The position numbers and the translations under genes were made by a program. Positions 1 through 8,807 of a stretch of 64,000 nucleotides of DNA are shown here, piece by piece; the first letter of the stretch is position 1; each line of letters begins with the position of its first letter. A model generated the notes under the pieces. The model was not told where the DNA came from. It ran no database searches and saw only the letters and a program-made list of their open reading frames with translations. Source of the stretch: Methanomethylovorans hollandica DSM 15978 (GTDB taxonomy: Archaea > Halobacteriota > Methanosarcinia > Methanosarcinales > Methanosarcinaceae); contig NC_019977.1 of the NCBI RefSeq assembly GCF_000328665.1, positions 2,162,011-2,226,010 on the forward strand. Reading direction: 5' to 3'.

Positions 1-142
1 GGAACCCATCTGGAAAAGTTGTGATGCGATCTCTGAAAACCGTTATGTCCTCATGCACATTCTCACAAAAAGATTCGTGTTCTATGTCCATAATATGCGC
101 GATATCGTTTACTGTAGCACTCCGGACCAGTATATCTTGCAA
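1..142 (-). CDS. GNAT family N-acetyltransferase, N-terminal part (runs off the window)
   Basis: The frame opens with TTG at 142-140, preceded at four bases by GGTGG, an adequate Shine-Dalgarno (SD) sequence, and stays open to the window edge (about 47 residues). An in-frame stop lies directly before the TTG. The visible N-terminus has the pattern of the first strand and helix of GNAT acetyltransferases (LVRSATVNDI, then a helix, then VFRDRI and FPDGF). The acetyl-CoA motif lies outside the window, so the substrate cannot be inferred. It is the last visible gene of the leftward sufS direction. Confidence 0.62.
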   Translation of the reverse strand, partial: MQDILVRSATVNDIAHIMDIEHESFCENVHEDITVFRDRITTFPDGF

Positions 143-190
143 CTAACCACCCATCCAACACTATGTGATAGTATTCTTGTTAATATACTT

Positions 191-1372
191 TTACGCAACA
201 AGTGTAGCTATATCTGAAACAGTTTCTACAAGTGCCTCTACTTCTTCCATAGTGTTATAGAGGGCAAAGGATGCACGTACTGTGCCTTTAAGACCAACAC
301 TCTGTATTGCGGGCATGGCACAATGGTAACCACTGCGCACGCATATCTTACGTGTCTGGTCAAGTATAATGGCCACATCATGCGGATTCATTCCCCGCAC
401 ATTGAAAGATACAACTCCTGCCCTGTTCTGAGGACCATATACCTGGACCTGAGGTATCTCGGCAAGCAGGGAAGCAGCTTTCTTTGCCAGTATTGTTTCA
501 TGCTTTTCTATATCCTCAATGCCTGTATCCCGTACATATTCCACAGCTCTGCCAAGACCAATGACTCCGGGAATATTGGGTGTACCTGCCTCAAAGCGTG
601 CAGGGCTTGCCTCTATCTGGTAACTGTCTATTGATACAGAACTAACCATGCCTCCACCTAAGTACATTGGTTCAATTGAATCAGGATCCCTGAGACAGAG
701 AACACCAGTTCCCTGCGGGCCCAGTAATCCTTTGTGCCCCGGAGTTACCAGAAAATCCATACCTAATTCTTTTATGTTCAGCGGCATGTGTCCCGCGGAC
801 TGGGAGGCGTCTATGAGCACCTGCGCACCATTTTTATGTCCGATTCTGGTAATCTTCCTGACATCCTGAATGGAGCCGAAAACATTGGTCACATGGTTGA
901 CAGCCACCAGACGCGTGTTATCTTTTAGTGCTAGATCGATCTGCTCAGGTGCTACAACTCCTTCTTCATTGGCCTGTACAACTGTTACCTCTACTCCATG
1001 GTCACGTAACCTCAACCAGGGCAACAGATTGGAGTGGTGTTCCACAATGGATACGATCACATGGTCGCCAGGATGCCACTGCAGGCCGTACGCCACCATA
1101 TTTATACTTTCTGTGGCATTGCGGGTAAAAACAGTTCCAGTAACATCAGTATTAAGGAATGATGCAATTGTTTCTCTGGCATCTTCGTACTTATCGGTAG
1201 TCATCCGTGCAAGCCTGTGGGCTCCTCTGCCATGATTGGCGGCATATTTGTAAAAATATTCCTCCATGGCTTTTACTGCCGGCACAGGGGTCTGTGTTGT
1301 GGCAGCATTGTCCAGATATATAAATTCCTCAAGAAGAGGAAAATCCTTTCTTATTGCTGGGAGATCGTACAT
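191..1372 (-). CDS. sufS: Cysteine desulfurase, SufS-type class V aminotransferase
   Basis: A PLP enzyme that should release sulfur from L-cysteine as a persulfide for Fe-S clusters, thiolation or thioamidation. The 393-residue protein has the class V fold landmarks: YLDNAATTQ near the N-terminus, the Schiff-base lysine in TPGHKG, and the persulfide cysteine in RSGYHC near the C-terminus, as in SufS/CsdA rather than IscS. The frame opens further upstream, but those 33 residues are unlike the family, so the ATG at 1372 is chosen. A 51-residue peptide gene lies 40 bases upstream on the same strand, and ycaO-tfuA is divergent. A role as sulfur donor for YcaO chemistry is possible but inferred from position only. 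Confidence 0.9.
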   Translation of the reverse strand: MYDLPAIRKDFPLLEEFIYLDNAATTQTPVPAVKAMEEYFYKYAANHGRGAHRLARMTTDKYEDARETIASFLNTDVTGTVFTRNATESINMVAYGLQWHPGDHVIVSIVEHHSNLLPWLRLRDHGVEVTVVQANEEGVVAPEQIDLALKDNTRLVAVNHVTNVFGSIQDVRKITRIGHKNGAQVLIDASQSAGHMPLNIKELGMDFLVTPGHKGLLGPQGTGVLCLRDPDSIEPMYLGGGMVSSVSIDSYQIEASPARFEAGTPNIPGVIGLGRAVEYVRDTGIEDIEKHETILAKKAASLLAEIPQVQVYGPQNRAGVVSFNVRGMNPHDVAIILDQTRKICVRSGYHCAMPAIQSVGLKGTVRASFALYNTMEEVEALVETVSDIATLVA

Positions 1373-1412
1373 GCGACCTAATACGCCAGCCTGTAAAAAA
1401 TAGTTTTGCAGG

Positions 1413-1568
1413 CTATTTTGCCTGAAGACCACCGACCATGAAACGGTACAGGTCCATATCTTCTGGATCAAGCCTGCCTTTTATGACCCCACCGACCACT
1501 GTATAGCAATCAGTGGATGAACGGCAGGAATCGTTTTTCCTACTTTTCTCTTGTGTTTTTGTATTCAT
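1413..1568 (-). CDS. Small 51-residue protein with two cysteines, unknown function
   Basis: Not recognised. The ATG at 1568 has a good SD (GAGGTG, five bases upstream), which selects it over an earlier in-frame ATG. The protein is basic and Ser/Lys-rich at its N-terminus, has two cysteines five residues apart (SCRSSTDCY), then VVGGVIKGRL and an acidic stretch DPEDMDLYRF. No signal peptide or membrane segment is visible. It precedes the cysteine desulfurase gene by 40 bases, probably in one transcript, and shares the upstream region with ycaO-tfuA. It could be a small partner of sulfur transfer or a peptide substrate. Neither is shown. Confidence 0.6.
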   Translation of the reverse strand: MNTKTQEKSRKNDSCRSSTDCYTVVGGVIKGRLDPEDMDLYRFMVGGLQAK

Positions 1569-1764
1569 ATTACACCTCATCTCTCTTTTTAGACAGGACA
1601 AGCCTTCTGGCATTATTATACACATAATAAACATATTTATTTTTGTGGGGCTTGCTGAGCCTCACATTTGTTTTTTAATATATAAATATTTAACGCTTAT
1701 TAAATATAAGAGATAAAATTGACGTCGAAAAACATATAATACATGCAGGAGAGTTTCGATACTA

Positions 1765-3042
1765 ATGCCTGAGATTATCATAGACGAATCACTTACCTAC
1801 ATAGAGGGAACCCAGCGTGTGTTCACGGAAGAGGAAACCCTTCAAAGGGTGCAGCCCCTGCTCAAGGATATTGGAGTGACCCGTATTGCCAACATCACCG
1901 ACCTCGACAAGATAGGCATACCCGTATTCTCCAGCATCAGGCCCAGCGCCGCTGAGGGTGCCATCTCAGTATACTCCGGAAAGGGAGCTAATGAGGTGCA
2001 AGCGCGTATATCTGCTATCATGGAAAGCTTTGAGAGGTGTCTTGCAGAACGCAGTGGTGTTAATAAAGATGTGCAGGAGAGCATAGCTTCCAAAGAGTTT
2101 ATAGAAACACCGGAAATTGCCGGTAGTAGTTACACTCTTATAGAACCCCGCTCACTCCTGCTTTCCGAGAAACCGGCGTCTTCTTCCCGTGTTGAATGGA
2201 CTACCGGATGGGACCTGCTGAAAAAAGAAGAGGTTCTCCTACCCTCTAATGCCGTATATCATCCGTACGATCCCCCTGGACTTTCTTTAAAACTTTTCCG
2301 TACCAATACAAATGGTCTGGCTGCAGGTAACACTATTGAAGAGGCTATTTTTCATGGACTGCTGGAAGTCTTGGAAAGGGATGCTCTAAGCATTGCAGAG
2401 TTCAATCGTTTTCCCGGAAAGGAAATTGTGCTCAGTGAAGATGACGGGGAGAACTACAGGCTTGCTCAGATGTGTAAAGAGAATGGTATAGATATCAAAC
2501 TCTGGTTGCTCTTCCATGATACTGATGTTCCTACAGTGGTAGCTGCCTTGGATGATGTGCAGCTCAAGGACCCAGCATTGCTTGTAATGGGTGCGGGCTC
2601 GCATCTCGACCCTTCCATAGCTGTGAGGAGGGCCATTACTGAAGCCGCACAGTCAAGAGTGGTACAGATACATGGTGCCAGAGAGGATACCGAAAGGGAG
2701 AAGTTTGTAAGGGATATCGGCTATGAGCGCATCAAACGCATGAACAGCTACTGGTATGAGGAAGGAGAAAAAGTGAAGCTTGCCGACATCAAGGACCTGT
2801 CCAATGACCGTCCTTCTGCTAATATTGATCTGCTACTTCAAAAGATAGGCAATGTAGCACAACGTGCGGTGGTTGTCGACCTTTCCAGAAAGAGTATAGG
2901 TGTACCGGTAGTGCGGGTCACAGTGCCCACATTCGAGGTGTACACTATTGATCACGAACGCATGGGTAGCAGGATCAAGAAAGCTCCCCGCAGAAAACTG
3001 TCTGCAGATGAAAGGCCATGGAAGCGGAGAATGCACCATTGA
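1765..3042 (+). CDS. ycaO: YcaO-type cyclodehydratase/thioamidation ATPase
   Basis: The 425-residue protein has the YcaO core: the ATP/Mg-binding helix ISAIMESFERCLAER around residue 90, the GNTIEEAIFHGLLEVLERDA segment with its acidic ligands, and the ITEAAQSR helix. In methanogens the YcaO-TfuA pair installs the thioglycine in the active site of methyl-coenzyme M reductase (McrA). The adjoining tfuA, coupled through a TGATG stop/start overlap, supports that role. The C-terminus is basic and lacks the proline-rich tail of azoline-forming RiPP YcaO enzymes, again fitting thioamidation. GGAG lies about 13 bases before the ATG, a long spacing. Confidence 0.9.
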   Translation: MPEIIIDESLTYIEGTQRVFTEEETLQRVQPLLKDIGVTRIANITDLDKIGIPVFSSIRPSAAEGAISVYSGKGANEVQARISAIMESFERCLAERSGVNKDVQESIASKEFIETPEIAGSSYTLIEPRSLLLSEKPASSSRVEWTTGWDLLKKEEVLLPSNAVYHPYDPPGLSLKLFRTNTNGLAAGNTIEEAIFHGLLEVLERDALSIAEFNRFPGKEIVLSEDDGENYRLAQMCKENGIDIKLWLLFHDTDVPTVVAALDDVQLKDPALLVMGAGSHLDPSIAVRRAITEAAQSRVVQIHGAREDTEREKFVRDIGYERIKRMNSYWYEEGEKVKLADIKDLSNDRPSANIDLLLQKIGNVAQRAVVVDLSRKSIGVPVVRVTVPTFEVYTIDHERMGSRIKKAPRRKLSADERPWKRRMHH

Positions 3043-3701
3043 TGAACGACAGAAAGATCGTAGTGTTCACAGGCACCAGCATAAGTCACCAAGAAGCAAA
3101 GAGACTCTTGGATGCCACATACAAGCCCCCTATCTTCCGGGGGAATATAGATGAAGTTCTCCGCGAGGGTTATGGGACCATAGGCATTATTGATGGCACT
3201 TTCTTTAACAGGGCTGCTGTAGCACACAAGGAGATCATTAAAGCTCTTGAGTCCGGTGTAACGGTTATCGGAGGCAGCAGTATGGGGGCTTTGAGGGCCT
3301 CTGAACTTGATGTTCATGGCATGATCGGTGTTGGGAGGATATACGAATGGTACAGAGATGGTGTTATTGAGGACGATGATGAAGTCGCAGTGGCCACAAA
3401 CCCCGATACTTTTGAACCGGTATCTTCTCCCATGGTAAACATACGTGAAACATTAAAAGCTGCATCAGAGAAAGGTATTATTGTCCCGTCTTTGTGTTCG
3501 GAACTGATTGACATAGCCAAGAAGACACAGTACGGGCAGAGAAGCTATTTCGGAGTGGTGCAGAAGGGAATAAAGGCCGGGTTATTTTCCGAAGAAATGG
3601 GAAAAAAACTTTTGGACTATTGCCGCAATCAGGAGACGGATGTTAAAAAACAGGATGCTATCATGGTACTGAATAAGATAAGAGAGATATCAAATGCTTA
3701 A
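3042..3701 (+). CDS. tfuA: TfuA-like protein, partner of YcaO in thioamidation
   Basis: This 219-residue protein has the TfuA core: KIVVFTGTSIS at the N-terminus, YGTIGIIDGTFF, and the conserved GGSSMGALRASEL segment. TfuA works with YcaO to form the McrA thioglycine, probably by supplying or handling sulfur. The ATG at 3042 overlaps the ycaO stop by one base. An ATG eight codons earlier (3018) is possible, but the extra residues do not look like family sequence. The gene ends before a convergent CPBP protease gene, with a stem-loop between them. Confidence 0.88.
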   Translation: MNDRKIVVFTGTSISHQEAKRLLDATYKPPIFRGNIDEVLREGYGTIGIIDGTFFNRAAVAHKEIIKALESGVTVIGGSSMGALRASELDVHGMIGVGRIYEWYRDGVIEDDDEVAVATNPDTFEPVSSPMVNIRETLKAASEKGIIVPSLCSELIDIAKKTQYGQRSYFGVVQKGIKAGLFSEEMGKKLLDYCRNQETDVKKQDAIMVLNKIREISNA

Positions 3702-3758
3702 GAGAGATTTTCGATAAGCCTCTTTTGTAATCTACCTACACAATTTTTTCTCGATGCT

Positions 3759-3794
3759 AAGGCGCAAAGAAGCAAGTAACAAGCTTTGCACCTT
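3759..3794. terminator. Stem-loop between convergent genes, probable terminator
   Basis: AAGGCGCAAAG at 3759-3769 pairs with CTTTGCACCTT at 3784-3794 with one mismatch in eleven, around a 14-base loop. It lies between the ends of tfuA and the converging protease gene. A T-run (TTTTTT) precedes it on the plus strand, and AT-rich sequence follows. Confidence 0.45.
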
Positions 3795-3858
3795 GCGACT
3801 TTGTGCTAAAAATAATTTGCAGTAAAAAAGTTATCCCATAGGTGCAAAAGCTGATACT

Positions 3859-4629
3859 TCAGATCACTGCTATCAATGGTAACATCACATGCAACACTAG
3901 ATCCGCAGAGAAATGTGATATCATGGACGCTTCTAAACCTTTTTTCCAATAAAGCCATCCAAATATAATTCCGCCAACAGCATTCAGAACAATGGTACGG
4001 GCAATTACCAGCGGTGTGAGCGTTGTTATAGCCATTACTGCCGGTAAATGGCCAATGCCAAAAATAACAGCTGCTATAATGATAGCTAACCACATACCTG
4101 CATTTGTTGGCTTTCCTTCTTCTATTGATTTGATTTTGAAGATTATCCATGCAATGAGAGTCATTACGAATAATCTTAACAGTACCTCTTCATTTATCCC
4201 GCCATAAAACGATGCAAGAAGGCCCTGCCATGCAGGAGGAGTTATTGAAGCCTGAGTTAAACTGATCGGTACGCCGGCAAAGGAAAACAAAATATCAAGT
4301 CCGATTATAAGGATACCGCCCAGAATTCCAAGCCCTATCGATATTCCAAGTATGGATCTTAAATAACTTTTAACTTCCCTGCCTTCAAGCCATCCTTCAA
4401 GGATCGGAAGGCCAAGTCCAACTTTTTTGGCAAGATGAAGGCCAACAAAGATCGCAATACCAAACAATACTATAGATTGGATAAGCTGAGCAGCCAGGAG
4501 GACGTATAAAGGTACAGGTAAATTCTGAAGTAATTCTCCCTGAAGAGTAAGAGTATAAGGCAGTACAGCTATTGTCCCAAAGATACATGCAATTAGTAAA
4601 ATCAGGAATAATTTTCTGTCTGCTCTCAT
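3859..4629 (-). CDS. CPBP family intramembrane metalloprotease
   Basis: A 256-residue protein with about seven or eight hydrophobic segments. The CPBP (CAAX prenyl protease/bacteriocin-processing) signature is complete: the paired glutamates in GGINEEVLLR, the histidine motif FGIGHLPAV, and the C-terminal HFSADL motif. Such proteins are membrane glutamic or zinc-dependent endopeptidases. The substrate here is unknown. The ATG is preceded by AAGGAGATC at good spacing. It is monocistronic by layout, convergent with tfuA. Confidence 0.87.
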   Translation of the reverse strand: MRADRKLFLILLIACIFGTIAVLPYTLTLQGELLQNLPVPLYVLLAAQLIQSIVLFGIAIFVGLHLAKKVGLGLPILEGWLEGREVKSYLRSILGISIGLGILGGILIIGLDILFSFAGVPISLTQASITPPAWQGLLASFYGGINEEVLLRLFVMTLIAWIIFKIKSIEEGKPTNAGMWLAIIIAAVIFGIGHLPAVMAITTLTPLVIARTIVLNAVGGIIFGWLYWKKGLEASMISHFSADLVLHVMLPLIAVI

Positions 4630-4751
4630 ATTAGATCTCCTTATTGCCTGTAAATCCTCTAATGATCAAAGTCAATTGCCCAAAGTAGATTGTTTACATC
4701 AACATCCGACAGTAGATCCAGAATAATTATCCACCTAGACCCTCACCCCGA

Positions 4752-4779
4752 AATTGAGGAGTTATACATACCCTCAATT
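4752..4779 (-). terminator. Perfect 8-bp stem-loop after the flavin reductase gene
   Basis: AATTGAGG at 4752-4759 and CCTCAATT at 4772-4779 form a perfect 8-bp stem with a 12-base loop. It begins 18 bases past the stop of the leftward flavin reductase gene and lies ahead of the CPBP promoter. Terminator is the simplest reading. No long T-run follows on the minus strand. Confidence 0.4.
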
Positions 4780-4796
4780 CCATCGCTTTTTATCAT

Positions 4797-5363
4797 TCAG
4801 CGTTCTTTCCCTATAGAGAAAGCTTTTCCAAGATCAGGTCCAATGCCGTAGTAGGTTCTGTTCCCTGGCCCATATATAATCGGTCGGATCTTTTCTATAT
4901 CGGGATTTCCGTTTTCGTCAAGTACGGACTCTTCTGCCTTGATATCGACTATCTCTCCGACAAACATGGTGTGAAGCCCTATTTCAAATGAGTGGAGCAG
5001 TTTGCATTCGAGAACGAAAGGAAACTCTCCGACATAGGGAGCAGCTACAAGCTCACTCCTTACAGGGGTCAGACCGGTTGTCTTGAATTTATCTTCATCC
5101 CGGCCACTTGCAAGGCCAAAGTAATCGGCTTCTTTTACATGATCTTCGGAAGGAATGCTTACGGTAAATGCCTTATTTTCTATGATGCCGCCGTAGCTGT
5201 AGGTAGCCTTTCGTAAAGACACGCTGATACAGGGAGGGGCAGAACAGCAGATCCCGGCCCAGGCTACGGTCATGGCGTTTGGCTTTCCGTTCATATCATA
5301 TGTACCGACAACCCATGTTGGTGTCGGGAACGCGAGTGTCTTTGCTCCAATTGATCGTTTCAT
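4797..5363 (-). CDS. Flavin reductase family protein (flavoredoxin-like)
   Basis: A 188-residue FMN-binding split-barrel protein of the flavoredoxin/flavin reductase family. It starts with the typical [22 protein letters not shown] strand-turn, followed by the [19 protein letters not shown] flavin-binding region and the [12 protein letters not shown] strand. In anaerobes these proteins transfer electrons between NAD(P)H or ferredoxin and flavins. The actual partner cannot be told from the sequence. The gene stands alone between a Cys-cluster protein and the CPBP protease, all on the minus strand. Confidence 0.85.
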   Translation of the reverse strand: MKRSIGAKTLAFPTPTWVVGTYDMNGKPNAMTVAWAGICCSAPPCISVSLRKATYSYGGIIENKAFTVSIPSEDHVKEADYFGLASGRDEDKFKTTGLTPVRSELVAAPYVGEFPFVLECKLLHSFEIGLHTMFVGEIVDIKAEESVLDENGNPDIEKIRPIIYGPGNRTYYGIGPDLGKAFSIGKER

Positions 5364-5442
5364 GGTTTAATGTTCTTTCAGATGATATAAAATGGTTTTC
5401 GAGCCTAATCTAAATGTTCTTCTGCTAACCGAGGTATAAATG

Positions 5443-6060
5443 CTATCCTAAATCCACACCAGAATTAATTCTCGGCAGATCCTTTGAAGCCATATACATG
5501 GCAAACATTTCCAGTTCATCGAAAGGTATTTGAATCTCTTTTAAAGTATTCTTCATGTGAAATCCGGAAAGTTCTTCGGCATAAGACTCGATGGTGTTTT
5601 CCCATTGTGCTATAACCCTGGTCTTTTCTTCATCGGATATGCCTGCTTTTGAGATATTGGAGATCATCCACAATGCGAACTCCCTGATGATCAGAAAACC
5701 TACTGGACAGGGTTGTAAGCCTATGGAATTGCCTGAAGTGTTTACCTTAAACGGATACAGACCACACACAATGGGGCGCTCGTAATAAACACCGCATCTG
5801 TTATGTGGTTTTAAAAAAGAGCACGGCGTCTCTATTCTGTAAAGAGGACTTGCAGGCATCTCGCTCTGTATCCTCTTTGCCTTTTGTGGATCAATGAGAG
5901 AGAAAATTCTGTACTCTTCCTCGAATATGTGGATCTGGCCATGCTTGCAGCAATGAGCTTCACATTCCTCCGGGCATATGTAATATTGCAGTATGCCCTG
6001 TATGGCACCATAGTGAATGGCCTTTTTGACAGCTTCTCTCATATCCATAAATAATCGCAC
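5443..6060 (-). CDS. YkgJ-family zinc/iron-chelating cysteine-cluster protein
   Basis: A 205-residue protein with the CxxCx(n)CC-type cluster of the YkgJ/UPF0153 family: CPEECEAHCC at about residues 28-37, then CSFL-(N)RCGVYYERPIVC-YPF at about residues 80-102. These cysteines bind zinc or iron. The biochemical role is unknown. Three closely spaced ATG codons (6060, 6048, 6042) are possible starts and none has a convincing SD. Confidence 0.72.
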   Translation of the reverse strand: MRLFMDMREAVKKAIHYGAIQGILQYYICPEECEAHCCKHGQIHIFEEEYRIFSLIDPQKAKRIQSEMPASPLYRIETPCSFLKPHNRCGVYYERPIVCGLYPFKVNTSGNSIGLQPCPVGFLIIREFALWMISNISKAGISDEEKTRVIAQWENTIESYAEELSGFHMKNTLKEIQIPFDELEMFAMYMASKDLPRINSGVDLG

Positions 6061-6210
6061 CGAATTTGAACTTTTTATGCTGTGACATCTGTAAAGTGTC
6101 TGATAAAATCAATAAATTGAATATATAGGTTTCCCAGAAAGAAATATTATTTTAGAGCTACTGCCTTCAATTAAGATGTTCCCGGATATTTTTTAAATGT
6201 TGTTTTGTTT

Positions 6211-6981
6211 TCATTTAATTGAGATCAATTGTTTCCTGTTATTGAAAAAGTTCCTGTAAGACAGGTAGCAAGCCACATAGGAAGAAATAGAAGTGGTCGA
6301 GAGCAGCATGAAAGTGACCATGATCTGATATTTTATTGCCTCAATGGGAGATATTCCGGCAAGTATCAATCCCGTCATCATTCCCGGAAGAGATACGATC
6401 CCTAATGTTCTTGCAGAGTCAATCGTTGGGATAACACCTGTTTTGATCGCATCCCTTATAATTGCGACAGAAGAAGGCAGGATATCTGCCCCTAACGATA
6501 GTTTAGTTTCTACTTCTTCACGCTTGATCTTAAAATCAGACAGCATCTGCCTATAACATAGTCCAAGTGCGATCATGGAATTGCTGATGATCATACCGGC
6601 CACAGGAATTATCTGGTAGGGCTCATATGCTATTGTCCCCGAGAATACAAGTACAGAAAGGGTCAGCACTGTGCCTGTTGCAATGGAGCAGAAAGATATG
6701 ACCAGTATTTTATTAATGCCCTTCCCTCTTTTGGAAGCATTGTATGCAGCGCTGAAGGTCATAAAAAGAAGCAGAAGAGTTGTAAACAGAGGGCTTTCAA
6801 GACCGAATATGTATTCAAGGATGTATCCTACAATAACGAGTTGGATAATAGCTCTTACCACACTGACAAGTGTTTCCTTCTCAAGGCCCAGCTTTTGTGA
6901 GTATGACAGATATAGCGACACCAACACAAGGGATGAAGCAATGAGCAACGACGTATTATCGATAGCTACTGAACCATTCAT
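6211..6981 (-). CDS. fetB: FetB-like ABC transporter permease (UPF0014), probable iron exporter
   Basis: A 256-residue polytopic membrane protein of the UPF0014/FetB family, with about seven hydrophobic segments and the conserved central region around LGLCYRQMLSDFKIKREEVETKLSLGA and GMMTGLILAGISPIEAIKYQ. In E. coli FetAB exports iron and protects against peroxide. Here the ATP-binding subunit gene overlaps the start by four bases (ATGA), so the two are translationally coupled. A marR gene heads the operon. Confidence 0.85.
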   Translation of the reverse strand: MNGSVAIDNTSLLIASSLVLVSLYLSYSQKLGLEKETLVSVVRAIIQLVIVGYILEYIFGLESPLFTTLLLLFMTFSAAYNASKRGKGINKILVISFCSIATGTVLTLSVLVFSGTIAYEPYQIIPVAGMIISNSMIALGLCYRQMLSDFKIKREEVETKLSLGADILPSSVAIIRDAIKTGVIPTIDSARTLGIVSLPGMMTGLILAGISPIEAIKYQIMVTFMLLSTTSISSYVACYLSYRNFFNNRKQLISIK

Positions 6982-7634
6982 TTTAAAGCCTCCAGTGACC
7001 TGATCTCACCAGCTTCCAGAGTAATGATCTTATTTGCATACTTCTGGCTTTGTTCAGGATCATGTGTGATCCACAGGACAGTAATACCACCCCTGTTCAG
7101 GGAAGAAATAGCATCCTCAACCATGCGTGTATTTTCCACATCAAGGGCAGATGTGACCTCGTCCAGCAGCAGAACTTCAGGAAGGAACAATAAAGCTCTT
7201 ACCAGCGATATCCTTTGCTTCTCGCCCCCTGAAAGGTTTTGGACATCTGCATTGCGAAAAGTGAGGGATATATTGAACAATGAAAATAGTTCCTTTACCC
7301 TGCCTTCGTTAAAGTGCATATTTCTGACGGAGAAGGGAAAATCCAGGTTCTCCTTCACATTATTGCCAAAAAGGCAAGGTGATTGAGAGCAATAAGCAAT
7401 GTTTTTTCTTAACTCCGTTGAAATGTGCTCGGTCATATTTATGCCTTTATAGAATATGTTTCCAGCTGTCGGACTTATCAAATGACTGCAAAGTTTTAGC
7501 AATGTGCTTTTACCACTGCCTGAAGGACCAACTATAGAGATAAAATCTCCAGCCTCAACAACAAAGGATACATTTCTGAGAATTGTCTTACCATCATTGA
7601 CAAAAGATACGTCCTGAAGATCAAGCAATGGCAA
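6978..7634 (-). CDS. fetA: FetA-like ABC transporter ATP-binding protein
   Basis: A complete ABC ATPase: Walker A GPSGSGKST, Q-loop, signature NLSGGEKQR, Walker B LLLDEVTSALD and the H-loop WITHD. The frame opens at 7709, inside marR, but the start is most likely TTG at 7634, because AGGAGG sits eight bases before it and overlaps the marR stop. The resulting 218-residue protein starts MPLLDLQDVSF, normal for the family. It pairs with FetB and, by analogy, should drive export of iron or another metal. Confidence 0.85.
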   Translation of the reverse strand: MPLLDLQDVSFVNDGKTILRNVSFVVEAGDFISIVGPSGSGKSTLLKLCSHLISPTAGNIFYKGINMTEHISTELRKNIAYCSQSPCLFGNNVKENLDFPFSVRNMHFNEGRVKELFSLFNISLTFRNADVQNLSGGEKQRISLVRALLFLPEVLLLDEVTSALDVENTRMVEDAISSLNRGGITVLWITHDPEQSQKYANKIITLEAGEIRSLEALK

Positions 7635-7650
7635 ATCCAATACCTCCTTC

Positions 7651-8088
7651 CTATCGGTGCTTTGGAAAGAACATGGACACCAACTCGATATTATCAAGCA
7701 GTTCCTCAAGAAGTGCTTTGAACTGCTCTCTTTTTAGAGGTTCCAGACCATCGAACAGGTTCCTGGCAAAGATATGGTCCTCTGTAATATGCTTTTCAAC
7801 AGCCGACTTCCCATTTTCCGTGGCTACCAGCTCTATAGACCTTCGATCTTTGTTTGTTTTCAACCTTGCAATGAGTTTTTTATTTTCCAGCCTGTCAAGG
7901 ATCCCCGTGAGCGTGGATGGAGGAATATTGTATTTTTGAGAAATGTCCTTTGAAAGTATGTTGTTGTGCAAGTATATCCTCTCAAGCACATACATCTCCT
8001 GAGGAGGGATCCTGGATGTCTGAAGCTGATATTCATTTTTGTACTGAATGATGTCGATGATCTTATGAAGTAAGACATTCTCATCCAA
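7651..8088 (-). CDS. MarR-family transcriptional regulator
   Basis: A 145-residue winged-helix protein: the recognition region NILSKDISQKYNIPPSTLTGILDRLENKKLIAR, then the wing KTNKDRRSIELVAT, flanked by helical dimerisation segments. It is the first gene of marR-fetA-fetB, 16 bases ahead of the fetA start, and should autoregulate the operon from the palindrome at 8111-8139. The ligand is unknown. Iron, oxidant or a phenolic compound are all possible for this family. Confidence 0.88.
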   Translation of the reverse strand: MDENVLLHKIIDIIQYKNEYQLQTSRIPPQEMYVLERIYLHNNILSKDISQKYNIPPSTLTGILDRLENKKLIARLKTNKDRRSIELVATENGKSAVEKHITEDHIFARNLFDGLEPLKREQFKALLEELLDNIELVSMFFPKHR

Positions 8089-8110
8089 ATCTCATTTCCC
8101 CCAAAAATAA

Positions 8111-8139
8111 TTCGTCTATCGAATATTACGATATACGAA
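8111..8139. promoter_or_regulatory. 29-bp imperfect palindrome, probable MarR operator
   Basis: The left arm TTCGTCTATCG (8111-8121) and right arm CGATATACGAA (8129-8139) are inverted repeats matching at 10 of 11 positions, around a 7-base AT-rich centre. The site begins 23 bases upstream of the marR start, where an archaeal promoter or its start site would lie. Such half-sites, about one helical turn and a half apart, are typical of MarR dimers. Binding by this MarR is inferred. Confidence 0.62.
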
Positions 8140-8231
8140 AGATATATCTCTTTTGGTTTCAATCCCTATTATTTTTTCATCAAGACGCATTTTATAAGAT
8201 CAGGGTGTTTTCGATAACTGCTTCAAAGGAA

Positions 8232-8792
8232 CTATGCAAAAAAATCCTCACTCCAGTCCACAGAACCAGGTTTGTATTTTGCCGCTACTTGTTCATCCCG
8301 GCCTTTGAGCAGTGCATCGAGGATCTCTTCAATATCTGCAATGGTCTCCCCAATGGTCTGGTCAGTGGTGTCTATTTCAAAGACCTTGTCGCACCACTCC
8401 ACTGATTCGAACAGGATAACATCCAGAGCCTCAGCTTCCAGGTTTTCCTGGACCTTATTTTCAAAATAGTTCCTTTGCTGTAACCTTTCCCTCAGTTTGT
8501 CAGGAGATACCCTAAGCACGATGACAATATCAGCAATATGATGGGAAAGATGGCTGTCAAGTATAGTAACTGGGCTGAAAATGTCGACTTTTTCCATGAC
8601 CCGCTGTTCCACAAGGTCCATGTCAGCCACAATACAGTCCCTTTCGGAATCCACCTCAGAGTAAAGCTTCTCTTCCCTGATCAGTTCATTGAGGTGGATC
8701 ACCTGGTATCCGGGCTTTTCTTCCAGCCGGACTGTGACCGATGTTTTACCCGTTCCGGGTGTTCCTGTGATCCCTATAAGCATGATCCTCAA
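8232..8792 (-). CDS. Adenylate kinase-like NTPase of the AK6/Fap7 family
   Basis: A 186-residue P-loop kinase with Walker A GTPGTGKTS at the N-terminus and the short lid of the archaeal AK6 (Fap7) group. The region VIVLRVSPDKLRERLQQRNY is the family's arginine-rich helix. Fap7 acts in maturation of the small ribosomal subunit as well as phosphotransfer between adenine nucleotides. The gene follows trpG by 15 bases in the trp operon. That is likely transcriptional convenience, not a tryptophan role. A second Met (codon 4) is an equally good start. Confidence 0.83.
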   Translation of the reverse strand: MRIMLIGITGTPGTGKTSVTVRLEEKPGYQVIHLNELIREEKLYSEVDSERDCIVADMDLVEQRVMEKVDIFSPVTILDSHLSHHIADIVIVLRVSPDKLRERLQQRNYFENKVQENLEAEALDVILFESVEWCDKVFEIDTTDQTIGETIADIEEILDALLKGRDEQVAAKYKPGSVDWSEDFFA

Positions 8793-8807
8793 TAAACCTG
8801 CAAAGGC

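Noticed and set aside
1765-3701. YcaO-TfuA as a RiPP azoline cluster
   Set aside because: No precursor with a Cys/Ser/Thr-rich core, dehydrogenase or exporter is next to it. In methanogens this pair modifies McrA. The nearby 51-residue peptide is reported separately as an open point.
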